Origin: CAYNFH01 sp964396385
GTDB taxonomy: Bacteria; Armatimonadota; Chthonomonadetes; Chthonomonadales; CAJBBX01
Length of the DNA: 14,704 nt
Assembly (NCBI GenBank): GCA_964396385.1
Contig: CAYNFH010000168.1
Coordinates: 1-14,704 of the forward strand
Direction: 5' to 3'
Under the pieces are notes generated by a model. That model did not search any database. It worked only from the letters and a program-made list of their open reading frames with translations, and was not told the origin of the DNA. Made by a program: the position numbers and the translations under genes. Of this stretch, positions 6,321-13,044 are shown piece after piece; within the stretch, counting starts at the first letter, position 1, and every line of letters begins with the position of its first letter.

Positions 6321-6351
6321 GTAGGGGCGGCCCACATAGGGCCGCCCCTAC
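6321..6351. repeat. Perfect palindrome GTAGGGGCGGCCC, copy 1
   Basis: GTAGGGGCGGCCC (6321-6333) and its exact reverse complement (6339-6351) flank a 5-nt ACATA loop. The right arm overlaps the TAG stop of the PP2C gene (6348-6350). The sequence TGTAGGGGCGGCCC (6320-6333) recurs at 14685-14698 at the window end, so it is a dispersed element. It may also work as a transcript-end or stabilising hairpin between PP2C and kptA. Confidence 0.85.
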
Positions 6352-7334
6352 CCGAACAATTTCCGGAGGCCACGCTTCTCGTGAACGGCGGGCGCGGGCG
6401 GCTCGCGGTTCGCTACAGGCTCCGGCGTTTGTGCGGCGTCTTCGCCGCCACCCGACTGAAGGTCCCGGATACTGACGATGAATACCGTTATATTGTCCCG
6501 TCCACCGCGTGAGTTGGCAAGCTCAATAAGCTGCCGGGCCGCCTCCGTAGGAGGGCGGCCCTGCGCTATCTGCAGAATTTCCGCGGCATCCACGTGTCCG
6601 GTGAGACCATCGGAGCACAGGACCCAGGTGTCCCCTACCTCCGCGAGCTCCACGAAGACGTCCGGCTCCACGGTCGCCTGGGTGCCGATGGACCGCGTGA
6701 TGATGTTGCGGTACGGAGAGAGCTCCGCCTCCTCCTCCGTCATGCCGCCCATCCGGACCTGCTCGGCGACCCAGGAGTGATCCTGTGTGACCTGCCGGAT
6801 TGCGCCGTTGTGGATGACGTAGGCGCGGCTGTCCCCCACCTGCCCCACGTAAACGCGGTCTTCCGCCATAACCGCGGCCGTGAGGGTCGTGCCCATGCCG
6901 CTCCGCTCGGGGATCATGAGGGCCAGGTTGTGGATGGTCTCGTTGGCGGCGCTGAAGGCCTCTAGGATGGAGTTCGGGATGTCGTCGTTCGGGGAATCGT
7001 AGAAGCTCGCGATGACCGTCTTGAGCGCCAGCTCGCTCGCTATCTGTCCGGCCGCATGGCCGCCCATACCGTCGGCTACGGCGTAGAGGCATCCGCGCGC
7101 GGCCAGAAGCGCGGGCTCCTCGGGCTCGTAGAAGTCGAACTTGTCCTCGTTGTTCTCCCGCACCCGGCCGAGGTCCGTCTTCGCCCCGAACTTCACCACG
7201 GGCACCAGGTGAGGCAGCCGCTGCTCTCGCTCTCGCCAGCCTCGGACCAGCTCGTCCTTCAGCAGCTTGGCCGTGATCTCCCGCGCGTCGTCGTCTTCGG
7301 GCTCCGCGCCATTGAGCTCTTCTTCCGTCATCAT
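6348..7334 (-). CDS. PP2C-type Ser/Thr protein phosphatase
   Basis: This is a metal-dependent phosphatase of the PrpC/Stp type, expected to dephosphorylate targets of the nearby kinase. Canonical motifs are present: GRVRENNED (56-64), VADGMGGHAAG (87-96, metal-binding Asp88), SGMGTTLTA (145-153), VGQVGDSRAY (163-172), CSDGLTGHV (240-248) and GRDNIT (278-283, metal Asp280). The catalytic domain spans about 47-290. An acidic N-terminal extension (1-46) and a C-terminal tail ending in basic KRGLRKLFG flank it. There is no membrane segment. Its ATG overlaps the TGA of the upstream FHA gene (ATGA, 7331-7334), which indicates translational coupling. All metal ligands appear intact, so activity is expected. 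Confidence 0.95.
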   Translation of the reverse strand: MMTEEELNGAEPEDDDAREITAKLLKDELVRGWREREQRLPHLVPVVKFGAKTDLGRVRENNEDKFDFYEPEEPALLAARGCLYAVADGMGGHAAGQIASELALKTVIASFYDSPNDDIPNSILEAFSAANETIHNLALMIPERSGMGTTLTAAVMAEDRVYVGQVGDSRAYVIHNGAIRQVTQDHSWVAEQVRMGGMTEEEAELSPYRNIITRSIGTQATVEPDVFVELAEVGDTWVLCSDGLTGHVDAAEILQIAQGRPPTEAARQLIELANSRGGRDNITVFIVSIRDLQSGGGEDAAQTPEPVANREPPAPAVHEKRGLRKLFG

Positions 7335-8518
7335 TCGGCCCGCTCCTCATACTCCTCTTCGTCGCCGAACGGAGGCCGGCGGGGCGCCTCACGCGCCTCT
7401 CCCAACGTAGAGGGCTGGGCAGCCATGTCATCCTCGGCACTGGGCTCCCCCAACGTCGCCGGTTCTGCAGCGGCGTGGTCCTCCCCTGGGCCGGCGGTCT
7501 CGAATCGGTAGGTGGTCTGCCCGATGACTACTTCGTCGCCGTCCAGGAGGAGCTGCTTCTCGTCGGGGGTGAGCTTGCGGCCGTTGACCATTGTACCGTT
7601 GGTGCTCCCCAGGTCGACGATGTAGCAGCCGGTGGCGTCGCAGAGGAGCTCGGCGTGGCGGCTGGATACGTAAGGGTCTCCCGACAGCACCACGTCGTTG
7701 CCGGTGCGGCGCCCGACCGTGACGGTGCCGGGAACGAGGCCGATGGGCTGACCCGCCCCTTCCGACGGGCGCAGCCAGGCCTCCTCCACTGCGTGCTCGC
7801 CCGATGGGGCCGGAGTCTGGAGCACCTGGGAAGCTACCGGAGGCTCCGGTTCCTCCGGGGCGGCCTCTCTCACATCTGCGTGCGGAGCGTCGATAAGCGT
7901 TGCTTCCGTCAGCGCCTCGGGCGGCGCGCCGACCTCCACTACCATCGTCTTGTCGGCCGGAGGTTGCTCATCCGCGAGTTCTTCTTCCCCTATTCCGGCG
8001 AAAGTCAAGGAGGCGTTGCCGAAGCGCACCGTATCTCCCAGAGACAGGGTCACCGGCTGATCGGCCGCGAGGCCATTGCCGTTCACCTGGGTTCCATTGG
8101 TGCTGCCCAGATCCGTGACCGTTACCTGCCCATCGCTCACGGTCACCGTGGCGTGGCGGCGCGAGACCGTGCCGTCCATCAGAAGGATGTCGGAATTCTC
8201 GCGCCCCACGGTGTTTGGGCCGGCGCGCAGCGGGAAGCGCCGGCCTGACCCGTTCTCCACGAGGCTAAACTGCTCCGTGCCCTCCCCGGTGTCGACCTCC
8301 TCCACCTGTCCCGGCGCGGAGGCCAGCAGAAAGCCGCACTCTACGCAGTAGGTCTCCATGGCCGAGTTGCTGGTGTGGCAGACCGCGCAGGAGACCATCT
8401 GGCCCATCTGTATGGCCGCGGCGCCTCCGCCGGAACCACCGGCGACCATCGTTCTATCAATGGGTGGGGCACCCGCGGCAGTCATCACCCGCGTCGACTC
8501 ATTTGCATCCTGTGCCAT
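7331..8518 (-). CDS. Soluble zinc-ribbon protein with two FHA domains
   Basis: FHA domains bind phosphothreonine peptides. Order: a low-complexity N-terminus with STRVM and DRTMV; a zinc ribbon C44xxC47...C58xxC61; FHA1 (about 93-173: VGRENSD, VSRRHA, DLGSTNGT); a linker; FHA2 (about 257-340: VGRRTGND, VSSRHAE, DLGSTNGT); and an acidic tail. Both FHA domains keep the binding Arg, Ser, His and Asn positions. Thr-containing tags recur in the disordered parts (RTMV, KTMV, ATLI, ATLG, STLG) and are plausible kinase sites or FHA ligands (inference). The start is well supported: AGGAG (8525-8529) lies 6 bp upstream and overlaps the VWA stop codon. Its stop overlaps the PP2C start. It is probably a cytoplasmic adaptor linking kinase, phosphatase and VWA protein. 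Confidence 0.93.
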   Translation of the reverse strand: MAQDANESTRVMTAAGAPPIDRTMVAGGSGGGAAAIQMGQMVSCAVCHTSNSAMETYCVECGFLLASAPGQVEEVDTGEGTEQFSLVENGSGRRFPLRAGPNTVGRENSDILLMDGTVSRRHATVTVSDGQVTVTDLGSTNGTQVNGNGLAADQPVTLSLGDTVRFGNASLTFAGIGEEELADEQPPADKTMVVEVGAPPEALTEATLIDAPHADVREAAPEEPEPPVASQVLQTPAPSGEHAVEEAWLRPSEGAGQPIGLVPGTVTVGRRTGNDVVLSGDPYVSSRHAELLCDATGCYIVDLGSTNGTMVNGRKLTPDEKQLLLDGDEVVIGQTTYRFETAGPGEDHAAAEPATLGEPSAEDDMAAQPSTLGEAREAPRRPPFGDEEEYEERAE

Positions 8519-8524
8519 GTATAG

Positions 8525-8529
8525 CTCCT
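8525..8529 (-). promoter_or_regulatory. Ribosome-binding site of the soluble FHA protein gene
   Basis: On the minus strand AGGAG lies 6 bp before the ATG at 8518 and overlaps the TAG stop of the VWA gene (8528-8530). Translation of the two genes is therefore likely coupled. Confidence 0.7.
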
Positions 8530-9880
8530 ACTGTTTTCCCTTGTCCAGATGGTAGATAGTGCCGATGAGGGTCTTTTCCACCTCGCCTCCACGCTGCAGC
8601 GTCTCAATGGCCTGACCCACTTCCTGCGCCTGCTCCGTGCGGCCGGTCTGCATAAGGATGGTTCGGGTGCGCTGCAGCTCCTGCACGGCGCCCATGGCGG
8701 TGAGCTGCTGGGTCCGCATGCCCATCATGGTCTTCTCCAGGTTGCGGGACGCCAGGTGAACTTCCAGCTCTCGCTGCACTACCGGGTTCTTGCCGCCCTC
8801 TACCTGGGATCGACTGTTGACGAACTCCACTACCGCATCCCCAGCAATGGTCTCCGTACGTCCCGAGACGGCGTCGTCGTAGGTCACCTCCGCCCGCGCG
8901 ATGCGGTACGTGCCAGGCACGTGCCGGTCTATCTCCAGCTCGGAGAGGTTGGCTACCGTCGCGCCTCGCTCGATGTCCGCCAGGGTGAACTCCACGGTGC
9001 GCTGGGCCAGGCGGGGGTTGGGAACGCCGTAGACGTATCGGCATTGGACCCCCCGTGGCAGCCGAAGCCGCACCCGAATGTTCTTGGCCGTGATCGTCAT
9101 GAGCGTCTCCAGCTCGCGGCGGAATACCTCCGGAATGAGCGACGGCTGCGCGATGTAGTAGTAGTTTCCCCCGCTGCGGCGCGCAATTCCGGCCATCAGC
9201 TCCTCATTGTATTCAGTGCCAAACCCGAGCGCCGTAATGGAAATTCCCCGAGTCTTCTGTTCCGCCACCTGGTTGACGATGGAGGTAAAGTCCTTTATGC
9301 CCGCGGTGGGCTCGCCATCGGTGAGCAGGAGCACCCGGTTCAGGTAGCCGCCCGCCCCCACCGACGCTACTTGCATGCACCCTGCCATCATGCCATCGTA
9401 GAGGTTGGTCGTGTTTCCCGGCTGGATCCGGTTGATGTGCTCCTTGATGAGAGCCTTATTCATCACCCGCCGGGCCGGCATCACAACGTCCACCTGCTCC
9501 TCGAAGGTCACGATAGAGAGCACATCCGACGGCTCCAGGAGGTCAACCACGTAGGCGCAGGCGCGCTTCACGTAGTCCAGCGGTTCCCCTTCCATGGAAC
9601 CGGAGCGGTCGATCACGAGGCACAGATTGAGCGGCATACGGCGGCCAATGGCCTGGCTGGCGGAGCGCAGCAGGAGAAGCAGGTGCTCGCGCGATGGTTC
9701 CGGCGCCAGGGCGAACCGATTGCCGGCCACCACCTCAAGCTCAAGGGCGCGCAGAGGTGCGCCCATAGCCGTCCGCAGAGGGTCAACCATAGGTGTACCG
9801 AGACCGGTCCGGTTCATCTGCTGCGTCGCGCCGCTTTGCGGCGCCCCGGCGTTGCCCATCTGCTGCGTGCGGTCTTCCAT
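8528..9880 (-). CDS. VWA-domain protein
   Basis: The von Willebrand factor A domain (about 82-262) has a complete MIDAS metal site: DRSGS (D91, S93, S95), NTTNL (T158) and LLTDGEPT (D188). An N-terminal disordered stretch repeats TQQM twice (5-8 and 19-22), and a region at 35-80 may complete the fold. After the VWA domain a beta-rich region (about 265-355) resembles that of Ca-activated-channel/inter-alpha-trypsin-like VWA proteins. The C-terminus (about 365-450) is helical. There is no signal peptide, so it is probably cytoplasmic. VWA proteins next to a kinase and a PP2C occur in known bacterial phosphorylation modules such as the TerY-P triad, where they are thought to act as scaffolds or substrates. 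AAGGAG lies 5 bp before the ATG, inside a small hairpin (9885-9897). Confidence 0.93.
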   Translation of the reverse strand: MEDRTQQMGNAGAPQSGATQQMNRTGLGTPMVDPLRTAMGAPLRALELEVVAGNRFALAPEPSREHLLLLLRSASQAIGRRMPLNLCLVIDRSGSMEGEPLDYVKRACAYVVDLLEPSDVLSIVTFEEQVDVVMPARRVMNKALIKEHINRIQPGNTTNLYDGMMAGCMQVASVGAGGYLNRVLLLTDGEPTAGIKDFTSIVNQVAEQKTRGISITALGFGTEYNEELMAGIARRSGGNYYYIAQPSLIPEVFRRELETLMTITAKNIRVRLRLPRGVQCRYVYGVPNPRLAQRTVEFTLADIERGATVANLSELEIDRHVPGTYRIARAEVTYDDAVSGRTETIAGDAVVEFVNSRSQVEGGKNPVVQRELEVHLASRNLEKTMMGMRTQQLTAMGAVQELQRTRTILMQTGRTEQAQEVGQAIETLQRGGEVEKTLIGTIYHLDKGKQ

Positions 9881-9884
9881 GGTA

Positions 9885-9897
9885 ACTCCTTCGGAGT
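9885..9897 (-). promoter_or_regulatory. Ribosome-binding site of the VWA gene inside a small hairpin
   Basis: On the minus strand the sequence ACTCCGAAGGAGT folds into a 5-bp stem with a GAA loop. It contains the AAGGAG Shine-Dalgarno sequence (9886-9891), 5 bp from ATG 9880. The hairpin could limit ribosome access. Directly upstream are the octamer repeats at 9900-9931. Confidence 0.5.
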
Positions 9898-9899
9898 GG

Positions 9900-9931
9900 G
9901 TGTTCAGGTGTTCAGGTGTTCAGGTGTTCAG
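9900..9931. repeat. Four tandem copies of the octamer GTGTTCAG
   Basis: Four exact 8-bp copies are followed by a partial GTG. The inverted core CCTGAAC occurs at 9957-9963 and 10007-10013. GGTTC/GAACC (9980-9993) forms another small stem in the same 140-bp gap between the membrane FHA gene and the VWA gene. No convincing promoter is visible here. The array would lie in the 5' leader of the VWA message. Confidence 0.85.
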
Positions 9932-10020
9932 GTGATTGGCCGCAGGCTTGACAGGTCCTGAACGGTGCCGATCGCACACGGTTCTACCGAACCCCTCCCC
10001 TGAGGGCCTGAACGCCGTTC

Positions 10021-11559
10021 CTATTCATATCTAAACTTGCTCGAGCCGAACTGTACTACGTCTCCGGGCGCGAGGGTCTGGACCGCCACACGCACGTTGT
10101 TCACGTATGTGCCGTTGGAAGACCCGTCATCATACAGCACGTGCTGGCCCAATTCATTGGATATGTGGGCATGGGTGCGCGAGACCGTAGTATCGGCTGC
10201 CAGAGGCAGATCTTTGCTCGGATCGCGGCCTATGCTCAATGTAGGCAAGGAAAGCGGAAAGACCTGGCCGGCATACGGCCCTTCCAGGCCGGTCAGCCGG
10301 GTGCCCGTCGCGCCCGCAGGTGCGATGCCTCCGTTGGCCCACCCCAACTGAGTCTGAGCGGGTCCCATCTCCATGGGCGGCACCCCGCCGTACGGATCGG
10401 GTGCTCCATACGTCCCCTGCGGCGGTGGGAGCTGCGGGGTAGGAGCGCCCGGCGACGGAGCTGCGCCGGGCACGCTGCAGAGGCAGTTACCCTGCGCGTC
10501 CTTCTGCGCGCCGCAGAACGGGCACAGATGCGCGGGCATCGATACTACCCCCGGCGACTGGGCGGTCTTGGGCGCGTCTACCAATGGCCGTCCCACCTTG
10601 GATGCCGTGGCCTTCTCCCGAAACAGCAGCCGCATCTGGCCGAGCTGGATCATGTCGCCATCACGCAGAAGCTGCTGCTGCACGTTCTGACCGTTGACGA
10701 GCGCACCGACCTGTGTGCCGCCGTCCAGGAGCAAGTGCCGGCCGTTCTCCATGCGGATGGCGGCATGCTGCGGCGCCAGATTGGGGTCGCCAAAGAGCGG
10801 GATGTCCGCCCTCTCGTCTTTGCCCAGCACCGTTAGAGGCTTCGAGATGATGTAGTCCTTTCCCTCGTTCCTCCCGGCGAGCACCCGCACCCAGGCCTGT
10901 TTGAAGAACTCCTCCACCAGCCCGATGAAGAAGCCCGTGAACAGTCCGATGGCCGTAAAGCCGATGGCGCGGCTCAAACCTCCGATCTCAACCACCCGCT
11001 GACCGGTTGGCGCGGCGGCCACGGTGGCTGCCGGGTACCCGACCAGGCTGGCTACGAGATCGAACAGCAGTCCGCCCAGGAAGCCGCCGATCAATCCTCC
11101 GATCAGCCCGTGAAGCGTCCGTTTGCGCGATAGCGTGGCCGCTCCGGCCGCAAGGCCTGGGAGCGCACCCAGAAAGGTCCAGCCAAGCGCCCGCGCCAGG
11201 ACGAGATGCGTAAAGTCCAGGATGTTGCCGCTCGTTGAGAGGGTGTCCGGGTCCTTCCCGAAGAGCACAGCAGTGAACACATGCGAACCGAAGATGATCC
11301 CGGCGATGCCGCCGATGGCGCCGATGATGCCTCCCAGGATGGCACCCCGCAGGAGCAGGCGGGGAGACCCGACTGCAACCCCCTCCACCGCACCGACCCC
11401 AATGCCCAGGAGGGTGCCCACGAACATTCCGATACGTGCCATGTCCGGAAGCGTGTTGTTCAGCCCCGGATTGTGCGGTACGAGCGCCTCCTGGAGTAGG
11501 AATCCTACGAAGCCGGCGGCGGCTCCAAAGAGGGTCCCGAGCAGTATACGTGAGCGCAA
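10021..11559 (-). CDS. Polytopic membrane protein with zinc-binding motif and two FHA domains
   Basis: The N-terminal 225 residues are glycine-rich membrane segments (near 5-25, 42-62, 70-98, 121-141, 148-173 and 197-218; GGLIGGFLGG-type packing motifs). The first FHA domain (about 232-315) looks degenerate: LGKDE instead of xGRD, LAPQHA instead of VSRxHA, and GTQVGALVNG instead of GSxNGT. A cassette follows with CPFCGAQKDAQGNCLC (C346, C349, C359, C361), a Pro/Gly linker, and a canonical FHA domain at the C-terminus (about 422-512: IGRDPSKD, VSRTHA, GSSNGTYVNN). The last FHA domain should face the cytoplasm and bind phosphothreonine. The predicted start is TTG 11559 with no strong ribosome-binding site; an in-frame stop closely upstream limits alternatives. 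It begins 45 bp after the preceding FHA gene and shares the cysteine-FHA cassette with it. Confidence 0.88.
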   Translation of the reverse strand: MRSRILLGTLFGAAAGFVGFLLQEALVPHNPGLNNTLPDMARIGMFVGTLLGIGVGAVEGVAVGSPRLLLRGAILGGIIGAIGGIAGIIFGSHVFTAVLFGKDPDTLSTSGNILDFTHLVLARALGWTFLGALPGLAAGAATLSRKRTLHGLIGGLIGGFLGGLLFDLVASLVGYPAATVAAAPTGQRVVEIGGLSRAIGFTAIGLFTGFFIGLVEEFFKQAWVRVLAGRNEGKDYIISKPLTVLGKDERADIPLFGDPNLAPQHAAIRMENGRHLLLDGGTQVGALVNGQNVQQQLLRDGDMIQLGQMRLLFREKATASKVGRPLVDAPKTAQSPGVVSMPAHLCPFCGAQKDAQGNCLCSVPGAAPSPGAPTPQLPPPQGTYGAPDPYGGVPPMEMGPAQTQLGWANGGIAPAGATGTRLTGLEGPYAGQVFPLSLPTLSIGRDPSKDLPLAADTTVSRTHAHISNELGQHVLYDDGSSNGTYVNNVRVAVQTLAPGDVVQFGSSKFRYE

Positions 11560-11604
11560 GGTTAGCTTTCGTGCTCCGTTATGTACGGGCTATGTCGCGG
11601 CGCC

Positions 11605-13044
11605 TCAGATCTCAAAGCGGAACCTCGTGTTGCCGATCTGCACCTCATCTCCCGGGTTAAGCGTCTGCGCGCCGCTGATCCGGACGCCGTTGACATAGAC
11701 GCCGTTGGAGGAGCCCTCGTCCGTCACTATGTAAGAGCCGCCTTCCGAGCGGATGGAGGCGTGCCGGCGTGATACGGTCGTGTCGTTGCCGAGCGGGATC
11801 GTATTGCTGGCCTCCCTCCCCAGTGTTACACCGCTGCCGTTCATAGTCAATGGGAAGATGCTGCCGGAATACGCTCCCAGAGTGCCGACCAGCCGCGGCT
11901 GCGTAGGTACGGCAGGCGACATGGCGCCAGTTGGGGCCGCCCCGACGCCGGAGAGCGTGCAGGCGCAGTTGCCACCCGCGTCCTTCTTCTGGCCACAGAA
12001 CGGGCAGACGGTTGGGTCGCTTACGACCGGGGGCGGCGGGGCGTTCGGGTTCCAAGGCGTGCCGGTATCTGCTGCCGGGGCGGGGCCGGAAGTTTCGATA
12101 CCCACCTTCTGAAGGGTAGCGGCCATGCCCCCCGATTGGGACCAGCGGTAAAGCAGGTAGATAATGCCCCCCGCCACACAGATACCAAGCACGCTTCCTA
12201 TCAGGCTTCCAAAGCCTCCGCCCTGTGGGGCGGGCTGGTTGACCGGAGGAGCGGCGATGGGCGCGGCCGGGCCTGGTGCGGGAGCGGGCGCGGCCGTTCC
12301 CGCCGCCGGTACGTCCAGCGTCGGGACCTTGTTGCTCACCGGCGCCGTGATCAGTAGCCCTTCCTTGGGGTGATCGAGCGTAATGTCTACATCCTGGTTG
12401 GCGGTGAGCTTATCGCCATATACCACCGTGAGCTTGGCGCGGCCGCTTGGAACGTCGTCAAAGGAGGCGGTGCCCTGCGAGGTCGGGTCTATTGTCTTCG
12501 TGCGCGGCAGCTTATCTAATGCGGCGAGGCTGACCTGGGCCACCTGCACCGGCTTTCCGTCGTACGTGACGGTGACCTTCACCTGCCGCACGTGGTCAAA
12601 GTCGATCCTCCCCAACTCAACGGTCGAACCATCCTGAGAAAGGCGGCCGGACGGAGGGATGATCGTCGTATTGCCGGTCTTAGCGTCGTCCACCGCGATG
12701 CGCGGCTGCTTTCCGAGGGAGGCGGGATCGTAGTTGAAGGTGTGGGTCTTGTCCGTAAACGGGATAGGTAGTGGTGCGGGCGGCTTGGCATCTGCGGAAG
12801 CCAGGAGCCTGATGAAGTAGTCTCCAGGCTGCGGCAGCGAGATGGTAAGCGTCCTTTTGCTCACTATGTCCGCCGAGGTGACCGCCCGGCTGGCGGCTCC
12901 CTGGGCAGGCGCCTCTGCGCCAGGGGCGGGCGGACCGGGCGCTGTGCCGCTCGGGGCCTGTGCCGAGCTGACGACGGGTACGAGGGCCAAAGCCGCTAAG
13001 GCGGCCAGAGTCGCTGCTCGCGGCCGGAAACGTCGAAGCATCAT
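11605..13044 (-). CDS. Single-pass receptor-like protein with cytoplasmic zinc-binding motif and FHA domain
   Basis: A signal peptide ends near SSA/QA (residue 28 from ATG 13044). An extracytoplasmic region of about 245 residues follows. It includes a beta-rich stretch (153-225, VKVTVTYDGKPVQVAQVSL) resembling carboxypeptidase-regulatory or Ig-like folds. Then come a Pro/Ala linker, a transmembrane helix (about 278-300), a four-cysteine motif CPFCGQKKDAGGNCAC (C347, C350, C360, C362), and a canonical FHA domain (about 398-476: LGREASN, VSRRHA, GSSNGVYVNG). The layout suggests an envelope sensor or anchor with an internal phosphothreonine reader. ATG 13050 directly abuts the Shine-Dalgarno sequence. 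ATG 13044 has GGAGG 7 bp upstream and forms an ATGA overlap with nnr, so it is preferred. A stop-to-start gap of 45 bp leads to the next FHA gene. Confidence 0.9.
   Translation of the reverse strand: MMLRRFRPRAATLAALAALALVPVVSSAQAPSGTAPGPPAPGAEAPAQGAASRAVTSADIVSKRTLTISLPQPGDYFIRLLASADAKPPAPLPIPFTDKTHTFNYDPASLGKQPRIAVDDAKTGNTTIIPPSGRLSQDGSTVELGRIDFDHVRQVKVTVTYDGKPVQVAQVSLAALDKLPRTKTIDPTSQGTASFDDVPSGRAKLTVVYGDKLTANQDVDITLDHPKEGLLITAPVSNKVPTLDVPAAGTAAPAPAPGPAAPIAAPPVNQPAPQGGGFGSLIGSVLGICVAGGIIYLLYRWSQSGGMAATLQKVGIETSGPAPAADTGTPWNPNAPPPPVVSDPTVCPFCGQKKDAGGNCACTLSGVGAAPTGAMSPAVPTQPRLVGTLGAYSGSIFPLTMNGSGVTLGREASNTIPLGNDTTVSRRHASIRSEGGSYIVTDEGSSNGVYVNGVRISGAQTLNPGDEVQIGNTRFRFEI

Noticed and set aside
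6297..6335. GTG 6335 as the start of kptA
   Set aside because: It lies in the loop of a dispersed palindrome with no ribosome-binding site. The ATG at 6296 gives the family-typical N-terminus.
9900..9931. CRISPR-like array
   Set aside because: The 8-bp units are directly adjacent with no spacers and no cas genes nearby.
8549..9961. 470-codon open frame on the plus strand
   Set aside because: It lies wholly opposite the VWA gene, whose product has a complete MIDAS motif. The antisense translation has no recognisable domain and reflects GC-rich codon bias.
3670..13044. Type VI secretion or tellurite-resistance (Ter) locus
   Set aside because: Kinase, PP2C, FHA and VWA genes are present, but no Tss/Tag or TerB/C/D/Z genes are seen.
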